From the NCBI RefSeq assembly GCF_021310995.1, contig NZ_CP054150.1, positions 2,232,001 through 2,296,000 of the forward strand: a stretch of 64,000 nt of DNA, in the 5' to 3' direction. Positions within the stretch are counted from its first letter, which is position 1. Every line of letters starts with the position of its first letter. Made by a program: the position numbers and the translations under genes. The notes under the pieces were generated by a model. That model had not been told where the DNA came from, did no database searches, and saw only the letters and a list, made by a program, of their open reading frames with translations. Below are positions 8,287 through 17,384 of the stretch, piece by piece. The stretch comes from Agrobacterium vaccinii. GTDB taxonomy: Bacteria > Pseudomonadota > Alphaproteobacteria > Rhizobiales > Rhizobiaceae.

Positions 8287-8320
8287 GAAAAACGCCCGGA
8301 TTTGCATCCGGGCGTTTTTC
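8287..8320. terminator. Bidirectional terminator between mnmD and the RNA helicase gene
   Basis: The segment is a perfect inverted repeat: GAAAAACGCCCGGAT, a short loop, then the complement ending in GGGCGTTTTTC. A GC-rich stem with A and T runs on its two sides works as a Rho-independent terminator on both strands. It serves the convergent genes mnmD (plus) and the DEAD-box helicase (minus). Confidence 0.88.
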
Positions 8321-8338
8321 ATTTCAGATCAGAACCGA

Positions 8339-9901
8339 TCAACCGCGCTTGCGGCCACGACCGGCATTACCGGCAGGACGACCCTGACCGGCAGGGGCAA
8401 AGGAGCCAGCCTTACGTGCCGGACGACCCTGACCACCGCGATGGTTGCGGTTGCCAGCAGGCTTGCCAGCAGCAGCGGCAGCGCCTTCGGTCTTCGGACG
8501 CTTGAAGTCGGACGTCACTTCCAGATCGTTGTCACGCTCTACAGGTGCAAACTCGCCGGCACGCTGGCCACGGAAGTCGCCGTTGCGGCGTCCGCCGTCA
8601 CGAGGACCGCCTTCGCGATGACCACCGTCACGGGGGCCACGTGCAGGACGGTCGCCATGGGCGCGTTCGCCACGTTCACCACCCTGACGACGCGGACCGT
8701 TGGCATTGGCGCGATTGCCACCGTTGCCGCCACGGTTGTTGTTGCCGCGCGATGGGCTTGCCAGACCTTCAGGACGTTCGCCCGAAAGGACCGGAATTTC
8801 GATCTTCATCAGCTTTTCGATGTCGTGCAGCAGACGGGTTTCGTCCGGTGCGCAGAACGCGATAGCGATGCCATCACGACCCGCACGCGCCGTACGACCG
8901 ATGCGGTGAACATAGGCGTCGGCCACTTCCGGCAGATCGTAGTTGAAGACGTGCGTCACGGCAGGAATATCGATGCCGCGTGCTGCCACGTCGGTTGCGA
9001 CCAGAACCTGAACTTCGCCGTCCTTGAAGCCCTTGAGCGCACGCTCGCGCTGACCCTGGCTCTTGTTGCCATGGATCGACTGGACCTTGAAGCCGATGTG
9101 CTCCAGATGCTTGGACAGCTTTTCAGCGCCATGCTTGGTGCGCAGGAACACGATGGCGCGGCCATCCGGGTTGTCTGTCAGCGACTTCTTCAGAAGTTCT
9201 GTCTTGTCGTTCTTGCCAGCAACGAAGTGAACATACTGTTCGACCTTGTCGGCGGCCTTGCCCGGAGGCGTGACCTGAACGGTAACAGGGTTGGTCAGGT
9301 AGCTGCCTGCGAGGTCGGCGATTGCCTTCGGCATGGTTGCCGAGAACAGAAGAGTCTGGCGGCCAGCAGGCACCATTCTGGAAATCTTGCGCAGGTCATG
9401 AATAAAGCCGAGATCCAGCATCTGGTCGGCTTCGTCAAGCACGAGATACGTGACCTTGGACAAGGAAATCGCGTTGCGTGCGATGAGGTCGAGCAGACGG
9501 CCAGGCGTGGCAACCAGAATATCTGTGCCCTTTTCCAGCTGTAGCTGCTGCTTGTTGATGGACGCGCCACCAACGACCTGATTGATCTTCAGATGCGTCT
9601 TGCGCACGAAACCACGCAGGCTCTCGCCGATCTGGTTTACCAACTCGCGCGTTGGCGCAAGGATAAGCGTTCGGGTCGTGCGGTTTGCCGGACGGTCGGG
9701 CTGCTTCAAAAGCATTTCGATAATGGGAAGGCCGAAAGCGGCGGTCTTGCCGGTACCGGTCTGTGCAAGGCCGATCATGTCGCGGCCTTCGAGAAGAAGA
9801 GGAATAGCCTTTTCCTGAATAGGAGTAGGCGTTGTGTAACCGAGCTGGGTGACACCGGCCACGATTTTTTCGGAGAGGCCGAGTTCGCTAAAACTGGTCA
9901 A
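8339..9901 (-). CDS. DEAD-box ATP-dependent RNA helicase, RhlE-like, with Arg/Gly-rich tail
   Basis: The 520-residue helicase shows all core motifs in order: Q motif region (TPTPIQ), motif I AQTGTGKTA, Ia PTREL, II DEAD, III SAT, and motif VI HRIGRTARAG, within about residues 1-375. The remaining 140 residues form a low-complexity RNA-binding tail rich in Gly, Arg, Asn and Lys. This architecture is that of RhlE/DeaD helicases that unwind structured RNA at low temperature and in ribosome assembly or RNA decay. The start is TTG, with AAAGG seven bases upstream, so initiation may be weak. It is monocistronic, with a 490-bp gap to the next gene upstream. Confidence 0.93.
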   Translation of the reverse strand: MTSFSELGLSEKIVAGVTQLGYTTPTPIQEKAIPLLLEGRDMIGLAQTGTGKTAAFGLPIIEMLLKQPDRPANRTTRTLILAPTRELVNQIGESLRGFVRKTHLKINQVVGGASINKQQLQLEKGTDILVATPGRLLDLIARNAISLSKVTYLVLDEADQMLDLGFIHDLRKISRMVPAGRQTLLFSATMPKAIADLAGSYLTNPVTVQVTPPGKAADKVEQYVHFVAGKNDKTELLKKSLTDNPDGRAIVFLRTKHGAEKLSKHLEHIGFKVQSIHGNKSQGQRERALKGFKDGEVQVLVATDVAARGIDIPAVTHVFNYDLPEVADAYVHRIGRTARAGRDGIAIAFCAPDETRLLHDIEKLMKIEIPVLSGERPEGLASPSRGNNNRGGNGGNRANANGPRRQGGERGERAHGDRPARGPRDGGHREGGPRDGGRRNGDFRGQRAGEFAPVERDNDLEVTSDFKRPKTEGAAAAAGKPAGNRNHRGGQGRPARKAGSFAPAGQGRPAGNAGRGRKRG

Positions 9902-10391
9902 TAGTATACCTTTCGGGGCGCCAAAACGCTTGCATCCGGATCAGCCTTGCTGTCCGGTTGTCTTGGCGTCAAGAACCCCGCGTGAATTGGGAACTTGTGG
10001 GTTGGAATGACTTTCTGCGCTTCAGTGCGGCGCGTACGCCGTCTCCTGTATCAATGCGCTTTTCCCTCATGCGTCATCGTTTTTGTTTGACGCTGCAGCT
10101 CACGCGGCTGCCTAAGGGTGAAAGCTTGATGGGGGATGTGGTCTTTTTGGCAGGGAAAGTCAAGTGAATGTTTCTGGGCATGCTCGTCAAACATGCCCAG
10201 TTGACGAAACGGGCGATGTGCTGTGCCGTGTCAAAACACTAACAAATGGTGAAAAACTATAGTTAAAAAGCTCTTGATATCTCGTCCAGCTCATAGCCAA
10301 GTTCATCATTCTACAATAGTTTCCGATCTACAAGAAAACGTAGATAGACGCGCTGATTCTATTGCGTTTCGTAGCAACGACGGAGACTATT
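9902..10391. promoter_or_regulatory. Divergent intergenic region between the RNA helicase and the hybrid kinase
   Basis: This 490-bp stretch holds no convincing gene; the one open frame on the plus strand (9958-10167) has no recognisable features. It must contain the helicase leader and promoter on the minus strand and the kinase promoter on the plus strand. A perfect 9-bp stem lies at 10174-10200 (CTGGGCATG ... CATGCCCAG). The palindrome AACTATAGTT lies at 10255-10264 in an A/T-rich stretch and is repeated upstream of the marR gene at 39157. The length would allow a long structured 5' leader for the helicase, as is common for cold-induced helicase genes. Confidence 0.5.
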
Positions 10392-13300
10392 TTGGTTGAG
10401 GGAGGTGGATTGCTTGAAAAAGCGCGTGAAGGCGTTCTATCGCTGGATCTGCCCGCCTGCATCAAAGATAGCCAGCTTCGATATGTCTGCGTGAATGAAG
10501 CCTATGCCCGCTTCGCCGGTCGCACGCCGTCTGACTTTACGGATAAAACCACCCGCCAATTGCTTGAGACCGCCGACGACCACGAACGCGAGGACAAGGA
10601 AAGGCGCTGTCTGGTATTTGCAACGGAAGAGATTGCCGCGTGCAAGAGCCACTTTCGCGATGAAACACACGGTTTGAAATGCGAGCGCTTCGAGACCGAA
10701 GACGGCGCCCTGTTTTTATATGAGGTCTTTGAGACAAGACCGTCTGCCGCCGTTGACCGATCCGCCGATGAACCCGCAACGCTGATCGACACCAGCATTC
10801 TCGACCTTCTGGATGTAGCAGTCGCGGTCTATGCCGCCGACAACCGGCTGCTCTATTCGAACGAGCGGTTCGAGAACCTCTATGCTGATTTGAACCTGAA
10901 CTGGCAACCGGGCCTGCGCCTTGAAGACATCGCTTTGGCATTCTACGACCGCTGTTTAATGGCGGGAGAGCCTGATGGCGAAAGAGTAGCTAAGCGGAAA
11001 ATCTGGTTTGAGGAAAGGCTTGCAGAAATCAGCAAACCTTATTCCGAATTCATCGACGAAATTCCTGACGGTCGCTCCATCCGCTTCATCAACAAGCGCC
11101 TGGAAAACGGCATGCTCGTGGCTCTGCGCATCGATATTACCGATGCCAGAACGCAGGAAATGCTGATGGAAAAGCACACGCGCGAGAACTGGCTGTTCCG
11201 GGAAGCGCTGGAGCGCCTGCCGGTTTCCGTCTTCATGCTGGATAGCAAGCGCCGCCTCACCTATGCCAATGCCTCCTACGAAGCGTTCTGGGGCGAGCCC
11301 AGAGAAAAGTTCTACGGGCTGACGGAAGAGGAACTCTTCGTCCATGAAGGCGAACGGTTCAGAGGCGAAAACGCCCATGTTCTGGAAACCGGCGAGGCAC
11401 TAGAGAGAGCCGAAGACATCACGCTGAATGACGGCACGGTCGTTCCGACTCTTGTCAGGGTGGGCCGCATCATCAGCCCCGCCAATGAGCCCTACTTGGT
11501 CGGCTCGGTCACCGACACGACCCTTTTGATGCAGCAGAGCCAGGACCTGCTTGCCGCCCGTAACGACGCCGAAAGACTGCACGCCGAAGTCGAGTCCATT
11601 CTCCAGTCGCTGCCCGTTGGCGTCATGCTGCTGGGGCCTGACCTCACCATCGAATACGCCAACAAATCCTTCTATGACCTGTGGGAAGTCACCGAGCAGA
11701 TCGATCTTGTCGGCCAGCCTTACCGCCGCTATTTCGAAATGGGCTATGAAAGTGGCAAATATGATTTCGGTGATACCAGCTTCGAGGATGCCTATCGTGA
11801 CCGCGTCAAACGGCTGAGCCTCGTCGAGGGTTACACGTCGAGAGAGGTCGAGAGCAAGGCTGACAAGTTCACCATCCTGTCCAAGCGACGCATCGCCGGG
11901 GACAAGATTCTCATCACCTTCGCCGATAGCACCGCCGTACGCGCGCGGGATCGGGAGATCAGCACCACGCGTCAGGAATTGCAGCGCGTCGGCGAATATA
12001 TGCAGGATGCGACGCGCGTCATGGCGCAGGGTTTGGCGCTGATCCAGAACGGCAAGTTCATCATGTCGAACGAGGCGATATCGCGCATGTTCGACGTCGC
12101 GCCCGAGTTGGTAGCCCCCGGAAAAAGCTGGATGGGCTTTTTTAATTTTTGCGCTGAGCGTGGCGATCTCGGTGACGAGACAGAGACAGCATCAGCCCGC
12201 ACGCAATTGATGGACAAACTCGCTTCCGGCCAGCCGTTTTCCCGATCCGTACATGTGAACAAGACACGCTGGCTGAACGTGGAATCGACCATGGGCGCCG
12301 GTGAATATTGGCTGATCATCGTCACCGACATCACCGATATGAAGCAGCGCGAGGCGGAACTTGAGGGCCTACTCGCCCGCGCTGAAGCTGCCGACAGGGC
12401 GAAATCCGAGTTTCTGGCCAATATGAGCCATGAAATACGCACACCGATGAATGGCGTACTGGGCATGGCAGAACTGCTGGCCAAATCCCAACTCGACACG
12501 CGGCAGCGGACATTTACCGATGTCATCGTCAAATCCGGCAATGCGCTTTTGACGATCATTAACGATATCCTCGACTTCTCCAAGATCGACGCCGGTCAGA
12601 TGACGCTGCGCAACACGCCTTTCGACGCTGCCGAGGCAGTGGAAGACGTAGCATCCCTGCTGTCCTCACAGGCGCTGGAAAAAAACATCGAACTCATCGT
12701 CCGGGTCGATCCGTCGTTGAAGCAGATCGTCAGCGGCGATGCCGGTCGCTTCAGGCAGATCGCAACCAATCTCATCGGCAACGCCATCAAGTTTACCGAA
12801 ACAGGCCATGTCCTGATCGAGCTTTCCGGCGAGAGGGCAGACGACAGCGAACTCATGCTGATCCTGTGCGTCAGGGATACCGGCATCGGCATTGCGCAGC
12901 ATGAACTGGACCGCATATTCGAAAAGTTCAGTCAGGCTGATGCATCGTCCACGCGCAGACATGAAGGCACAGGTCTCGGACTTGCGATAACGGTCGGTCT
13001 GGCCGGGCTTTTCGGCGGCAAGGTGGATGTGGAGAGCATCGTCGGTCAAGGCTCCACCTTCACCGTCACCCTGCCCTTGCGTGTGGTTGAAGAACGGAGC
13101 GAACAGGCGATCTCACCGACCGACATGAGGAATGTCAGCGTTCTGGTCATCGACGACAATGCCATCAACAGGCAAATCCTGATCGAGCAATTGACGCGCT
13201 GGGGTATCGACAGCCACGCAGCGGAAAGCGGCAACGCCGGTCTCGCCATTCTGGAAGAGGCAGCCCGGATCGGCTTTAGTATCGACGCCGTTGTTCTGGA

Positions 13301-14030
13301 TTACCACATGCCCGAGATGGACGGCATGCAGGTGGCCGCAAAGATCAGAGCCGACGCCCGCCTTGATGGCACAGCAATCATTTTCCTGACGTCGATGGAC
13401 GCCGTCAACACCGAACGCGACATCCAGTTCGACGCCCATCTGATGAAACCAGTGCGAGCACGGCTTTTGCGAAAAACGCTGACGGATGTGGTCCGAACAT
13501 CGCGATCAAAGCGCGCGGTTCCACACCGGCCAGATGCGACGGCTGCACAAACGCTTCCCGCACCCGCGGTCAGATCGACGCCCCATACGCCGCAGCCAAA
13601 AACAAAGACAAGGCCCACGTCGTTGGACGTGCTGATTGCCGAGGACAACGACGTCAACCAGATCGTTTTCACGCAAATCCTGCAACAGACCGATCTTCGC
13701 TTTCGGATCGTCGCCAACGGCAAGAAAGCCGTCGAGGCGTGGAGTGAGGACAATCCGTCCATCGTCCTAATGGATGTGTCCATGCCTGTGATGAACGGAC
13801 ATCAGGCAACGCAGGCCATTCGTGCGGAAGAAGACCGGCTGGAAACGGGTGCGCGCGTGCCGATCATCGGCGTCACCGCCCATGCGCAGGACAGCGACCG
13901 TGACCTGTGCCTCGCCGCCGGTATGGACGACTATCTGTCAAAGCCCATCAGCCCGGAACTGCTGCAAGCCAAGATCGACAAATGGTTGATGAGGGTCCCA
14001 GACAAGGCGCGAGACCTGAAATCCAATTAA
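10392..14030 (+). CDS. Soluble hybrid sensor histidine kinase with multiple PAS domains and two receiver domains
   Basis: The protein (about 1212 residues) has no membrane segment. Five PAS-like segments occupy roughly residues 10-640, each with a 'sxxgvxxxdxxxrlxyxNxxf' type core. They are followed by a coiled coil, a HisKA domain with MSHEIRTPMNG (phosphorylated His680), an HATPase_c domain (NLIGNAIKFTETG, DTGIGIA, GTGLGLAI), receiver 1 (acceptor Asp970 in LDYHMPEMDG) and receiver 2 (acceptor Asp1128 in LMDVSMPVMNG, then SKPI). No Hpt domain is present, so a separate phosphotransfer protein is expected. The frame has no early ATG; I chose the TTG at 10392 because GGAG lies six bases upstream, but TTG codons at 10362 and 10410 are alternatives. 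The signal is unknown. Confidence 0.92.
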   Translation: MVEGGGLLEKAREGVLSLDLPACIKDSQLRYVCVNEAYARFAGRTPSDFTDKTTRQLLETADDHEREDKERRCLVFATEEIAACKSHFRDETHGLKCERFETEDGALFLYEVFETRPSAAVDRSADEPATLIDTSILDLLDVAVAVYAADNRLLYSNERFENLYADLNLNWQPGLRLEDIALAFYDRCLMAGEPDGERVAKRKIWFEERLAEISKPYSEFIDEIPDGRSIRFINKRLENGMLVALRIDITDARTQEMLMEKHTRENWLFREALERLPVSVFMLDSKRRLTYANASYEAFWGEPREKFYGLTEEELFVHEGERFRGENAHVLETGEALERAEDITLNDGTVVPTLVRVGRIISPANEPYLVGSVTDTTLLMQQSQDLLAARNDAERLHAEVESILQSLPVGVMLLGPDLTIEYANKSFYDLWEVTEQIDLVGQPYRRYFEMGYESGKYDFGDTSFEDAYRDRVKRLSLVEGYTSREVESKADKFTILSKRRIAGDKILITFADSTAVRARDREISTTRQELQRVGEYMQDATRVMAQGLALIQNGKFIMSNEAISRMFDVAPELVAPGKSWMGFFNFCAERGDLGDETETASARTQLMDKLASGQPFSRSVHVNKTRWLNVESTMGAGEYWLIIVTDITDMKQREAELEGLLARAEAADRAKSEFLANMSHEIRTPMNGVLGMAELLAKSQLDTRQRTFTDVIVKSGNALLTIINDILDFSKIDAGQMTLRNTPFDAAEAVEDVASLLSSQALEKNIELIVRVDPSLKQIVSGDAGRFRQIATNLIGNAIKFTETGHVLIELSGERADDSELMLILCVRDTGIGIAQHELDRIFEKFSQADASSTRRHEGTGLGLAITVGLAGLFGGKVDVESIVGQGSTFTVTLPLRVVEERSEQAISPTDMRNVSVLVIDDNAINRQILIEQLTRWGIDSHAAESGNAGLAILEEAARIGFSIDAVVLDYHMPEMDGMQVAAKIRADARLDGTAIIFLTSMDAVNTERDIQFDAHLMKPVRARLLRKTLTDVVRTSRSKRAVPHRPDATAAQTLPAPAVRSTPHTPQPKTKTRPTSLDVLIAEDNDVNQIVFTQILQQTDLRFRIVANGKKAVEAWSEDNPSIVLMDVSMPVMNGHQATQAIRAEEDRLETGARVPIIGVTAHAQDSDRDLCLAAGMDDYLSKPISPELLQAKIDKWLMRVPDKARDLKSN

Positions 14031-14032
14031 AA

Positions 14033-14061
14033 ACGCCGCCTGAGAAGCTCTCAAGCGGCGT
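14033..14061. terminator. Stem-loop downstream of the hybrid kinase gene
   Basis: The repeat ACGCCGCCTGAG ... CTCAAGCGGCGT forms a long stem with a five-base loop just after the kinase stop codon, between convergent genes. It is preceded by a run of A but is not followed by a T run on the plus strand. It is therefore a better terminator for the minus-strand DoxX gene than for the kinase gene. Confidence 0.55.
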
Positions 14062-14087
14062 CGGCAACTTTGTCTGCGCGGCGATAA

Positions 14088-14477
14088 TTACCGGCGATTT
14101 CCATCCACGGAAAAAGCACCCGGGCCTGCAAAGACCAGATACAGGAAGATGAAGCAAAACAGGATGGCGCCGTCGCCACCGTTCAGCACCGGGTAAAAGC
14201 TCTTCGGTGCATGTGCCATGAAGTAGGCGAAAGCCATCAGACCCGAGGCCAGAAATGCAGCCGGACGCGTGAAGAGGCCGACGAGGATCAGCACACCGCA
14301 TACGGTTTCGATAATGGCGGCCGTCAGCAACATGGGAGGAAGCGAGCCTTCCATCTGGGAAGCAGGAAAGCCGAAAAGCTTCTGCGTGCCGTGTTCAATG
14401 AACAGCAGCGCAGCGATGATCCGCAGTGCAGCCAGAGCGTAGGGCTGATACCGCGACAGTTTGTCAAAAAATGCCAT
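14088..14477 (-). CDS. DoxX family membrane protein
   Basis: The 129-residue protein has four predicted membrane segments and the DoxX family features: an N-terminal ALAALRIIAALLFIEHGTQKLFGFP stretch split by polar residues, LVGLFTRPAAFLASGLMAFAYF in the middle and NGGDGAILFCFIFLYLVFAGPGAFSVD near the C terminus (motifs quoted in part). DoxX-like proteins are small inner-membrane proteins, often linked to redox or oxidative stress. The substrate is not known. The gene stands alone, with 194 bp to the MFS gene on its upstream side. Confidence 0.85.
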   Translation of the reverse strand: MAFFDKLSRYQPYALAALRIIAALLFIEHGTQKLFGFPASQMEGSLPPMLLTAAIIETVCGVLILVGLFTRPAAFLASGLMAFAYFMAHAPKSFYPVLNGGDGAILFCFIFLYLVFAGPGAFSVDGNRR

Positions 14478-14671
14478 GTGTTTGTCCTTATGACGCAGGT
14501 TCGATCTTTTGATCGTTAAAACCTAACTTAGAAATACAACTAATCGAGATACACGGTTTGCATCCAAAAACAACATGCTCTGCGATCACTTAGAAGTGCG
14601 TGGAAAAGGCTGATCGCCCGCCCCTCCCCACGCCCGGAGAAAATCGTCGAAAACGCAACGAAAACGGCGTC

Positions 14672-15868
14672 TTATCTCATGCGAACATGACGGGTCAGCG
14701 ACAACATTAAGGCGCAGATCAGGATGCAATAGATGCCCATCACCATGATTTGCGCGGTGAATGCCACGCCCCAGTCGATCAGCACACCGCCCAGACCAGG
14801 CCCCAGCGCCGAGGCAAAGACCATGATCGCGACGATCACAGCGCGGATCGCGCCCAGAAATTTGACGCCGTAAACTTCCGGCCAAAGGCTGCCGAAAAGT
14901 GTGAGCGAAAATCCGTCCGAAATTCCATAGAGCACCATGAACGCGAAAACGACCCATGGCGCATCGATGACGCTGAGCAGGACACAGCCGATACCAAAGG
15001 GAATGAGATAGAAAGGCAACAGGCGGAGCGCTGAAAACCTATCGACGAGATAGCCGGAGAGCAACGAATTGGTCACGGCAACCACGGCGTAAATCAGAAA
15101 CGCCGACGCGAATGTCTCGACCGGCCAGCCCTTGGATTGCGACAGATGCACCTGATGGAAGAAAATCGTGTTGCTGATAAAGGCGGGCGGCAGCATTCCC
15201 AGCATCAGGCCGTAAAAATACGGATCGCGCAGCACCTCACCGCGCGTCCAGTGTCTGGTAACAGCAGCTTTCTGAGAGACTGCCACCGGGGTTGGTATGC
15301 GCTCGTGCTTGATGAGCGAAAGAAGCGGGATCAGCAGAACAAGCATGAAGACCGCCACCGCGACCCAGAGATTTCGCCATCCGAACGCGGCGATGCCCGC
15401 CACCGCCAGCAGCGGCAACATCGCCTGCCCCGCATTCAGGCCCAGCGCCGATATCGACACGGCACGGCCACGTTCGGCTGCAAACCAGCGCCCTATAGTC
15501 GTATAGGCAGTGTGGACCATCATGCCTTGCCCGAACAGACGCAGAAGAAACAGACCGAGAATGAGCACCGCAAGAGACGTGGCTTGCGACAACAGGATGG
15601 CGCCAAGCGCGAGTGCAATGGCTGTCATCGACATCACGAGGCGCAACGCCTTGGCATCCAGAAGCTTTCCCAGCCAGACGAGACTGAACGCGGATGCAAG
15701 TGTGACGCCCATATAGATGAGCCCGAATTCCCCATCTGTGAGACCAAGCTCACGCCTGATTTCACCGCCGGAAAGCGAAATGAAGAATGTCTGGCCGAAG
15801 GAGGACGCAAACAGCATCGCGAAGCCAGCACCCAGCCAGCGGATGTTATCGCGCAGAAAGAAAAGCAA
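14672..15868 (-). CDS. MFS transporter
   Basis: The 398-residue protein has about twelve hydrophobic segments in two halves of six, and a typical loop 2-3 motif region (GVTLASAFSLVWLGKLLDAKALR). Overall it resembles major facilitator superfamily exporters or organic-anion symporters of roughly 400 residues. The substrate cannot be told from the sequence. The start appears to be TTG at 15868 with an AGGG element upstream; an in-frame stop precedes it closely, so the start cannot be far off. The glutamine amidotransferase gene lies 32 bp upstream, so the two may share a transcript. Confidence 0.85.
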   Translation of the reverse strand: MLFFLRDNIRWLGAGFAMLFASSFGQTFFISLSGGEIRRELGLTDGEFGLIYMGVTLASAFSLVWLGKLLDAKALRLVMSMTAIALALGAILLSQATSLAVLILGLFLLRLFGQGMMVHTAYTTIGRWFAAERGRAVSISALGLNAGQAMLPLLAVAGIAAFGWRNLWVAVAVFMLVLLIPLLSLIKHERIPTPVAVSQKAAVTRHWTRGEVLRDPYFYGLMLGMLPPAFISNTIFFHQVHLSQSKGWPVETFASAFLIYAVVAVTNSLLSGYLVDRFSALRLLPFYLIPFGIGCVLLSVIDAPWVVFAFMVLYGISDGFSLTLFGSLWPEVYGVKFLGAIRAVIVAIMVFASALGPGLGGVLIDWGVAFTAQIMVMGIYCILICALMLSLTRHVRMR

Positions 15869-15900
15869 TTGAAGACCCTGACATTATAGGACCAGCCTGA

Positions 15901-16698
15901 TCAGGCTATCATGCGCACCTGGGGCTGTTCCACCGGATTGAACGGCTGGAACGTTATGTCGGTCCCGACGATGGTTGCAACCGTGTTGGCGCAAATTGTT
16001 TCCCATTTTTCCGCGCCCGTTCCAAACGGTTCGGACGCAATGGCAATGCCTGCCCCCATGTTGCGCCAATACAGGGTCGGTGGCCGGTCATCGCTCGACC
16101 AGCGGAAAGCATGGATTTTGTCCCCATCCGCGTGGATGGCGCTGAAGCGAATTGGCAGGTGGAGACCTGAGCGATCAACGACATCGAGGCACAATTGAAT
16201 GGTTTTGCGAAACGCCTCGATCGGATCGAGGTCGAGACCGAAGCCCGCCGCAATCAGGAACATCGCCTCGCTATCGCCATTGCCTGCCCGCGAACAATAG
16301 ACCTTATCGGGGATATGCGCTTCGATAGTGCGCTTGACCTTCTCATAGTCGCCGATCTGGCCGTTATGCATGAAGAGATGGCGGCCAAAGCCGAAAGGAT
16401 GGCAATTCGCCATGGAAACGCCGCCGGTTGTGGCAGAGCGAACATGGGCGAGAAACATGCTGGAGCGCAACTGGTGGCACAGCGACGTCAGGTTTCGATC
16501 AGACCACGCGGGCAAAATCCCGCGATAAATGCCAGGCTCGTCCCGATCGCCATACCAGCCGATGCCACAGCCATCGCCATTCACCACCGTTTTCGCCTCC
16601 CGCGCCGCCATCGACTGGCTGATCAGCGAGCTTTCCGGCTCGATCAGAAGGCTGTCGAGCCAGACGGGAGAGCCGGTATAGGCGAGAAAACGACACAT
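15901..16698 (-). CDS. Class II glutamine amidotransferase (YafJ/EgtC-like)
   Basis: The mature enzyme begins with the catalytic Cys directly after the initiator Met (MCRFLAYTG), so the ATG at 16698 must be the start although the frame is open further upstream. Other class II (Ntn-hydrolase) glutaminase signatures are AHVRSATTG near residue 92, NCHPFGFGR, HNGQIGDYE and GNGDSEAMF. The 265-residue length means the protein is a stand-alone glutaminase domain without a synthase partner. It may supply ammonia or hydrolyse gamma-glutamyl bonds, as EgtC does in ergothioneine synthesis. No egt genes are nearby, so the specific role is open. Confidence 0.88.
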   Translation of the reverse strand: MCRFLAYTGSPVWLDSLLIEPESSLISQSMAAREAKTVVNGDGCGIGWYGDRDEPGIYRGILPAWSDRNLTSLCHQLRSSMFLAHVRSATTGGVSMANCHPFGFGRHLFMHNGQIGDYEKVKRTIEAHIPDKVYCSRAGNGDSEAMFLIAAGFGLDLDPIEAFRKTIQLCLDVVDRSGLHLPIRFSAIHADGDKIHAFRWSSDDRPPTLYWRNMGAGIAIASEPFGTGAEKWETICANTVATIVGTDITFQPFNPVEQPQVRMIA

Positions 16699-16763
16699 GC
16701 TGGGCACCGTGGCGGGTTGCGATCCGGCTCTCAAAGCGCCGGATCAAGGCGTTTCTAAGATCG

Positions 16764-17384
16764 TTAGGCTTGCAGAACCACCACACGAGCGCCAACAGGT
16801 ACGCGCTCAAAGAGATCGACGATGTCGTGGTTCAGCATGCGAATGCAGCCACTGGACATGGCGTGACCAATGGATTGCGGCTGGTTTGTGCCGTGCAGGC
16901 GGAACATCGTATCGTTGCCGCCCCGATACAGATACAAGGCGCGGGCACCAAGCGGATTGTTCGGGCCGCCCGGCATGCCGCCTGCATATTTGAGGTTCCG
17001 CTCAGGCTCACGGCGGATCATGTTTGGCGTTGGCGTCCAGCTTGGCCATTCGGCTTTGCGACCCACATAGGCATCGCCCCTCAGCGCAAGGCCCTGGCGT
17101 CCGACGCCGACGCCGTAACGCATGGCCTGACCATTGCCCATGACGTAATAAAGACGGCGAGCAGGCGTATCGACAACAACGGTGCCCGCTGGGTACGTGG
17201 TCGCATACGCGACCTGCTGACGGCGAAGCTCGGGATTGATCTTGTCCAGCGGCATGGCCTTCAGCGGAAATTTTTCATCCGGGATGGCTGCGTAGTTGTT
17301 TCTCTGCTGTGCAAAATTGGTGCTGGCGCAACCAGCAAGAAGAAGCGGCAATCCAAACAGGACACCACGGCGCGAAATAGACAT
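16764..17384 (-). CDS. L,D-transpeptidase (YkuD domain), lipoprotein
   Basis: The 206-residue protein starts with a lipoprotein signal (SRRGVLFGLPLLLAGC, lipobox LAGC around residue 19; the twin Arg could also suggest Tat export). The YkuD catalytic motif is HGTNQPQSIGHAMSSGCIRM near the C terminus, with the His and the nucleophilic Cys at the usual distance. Such enzymes make 3-3 cross-links in peptidoglycan, abundant in Rhizobiales with polar growth, or attach proteins to peptidoglycan. It lies 65 bp upstream of the glutaminase gene and divergent from the ATP-grasp gene. Confidence 0.92.
   Translation of the reverse strand: MSISRRGVLFGLPLLLAGCASTNFAQQRNNYAAIPDEKFPLKAMPLDKINPELRRQQVAYATTYPAGTVVVDTPARRLYYVMGNGQAMRYGVGVGRQGLALRGDAYVGRKAEWPSWTPTPNMIRREPERNLKYAGGMPGGPNNPLGARALYLYRGGNDTMFRLHGTNQPQSIGHAMSSGCIRMLNHDIVDLFERVPVGARVVVLQA

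Noticed and set aside
8441..9544. Long plus-strand open frame opposite the RNA helicase
   Set aside because: Antisense to a complete DEAD-box helicase; no motifs.
9958..10167. 69-codon plus-strand open frame upstream of the hybrid kinase
   Set aside because: No good ribosome-binding site, no recognisable features and composition like non-coding sequence.
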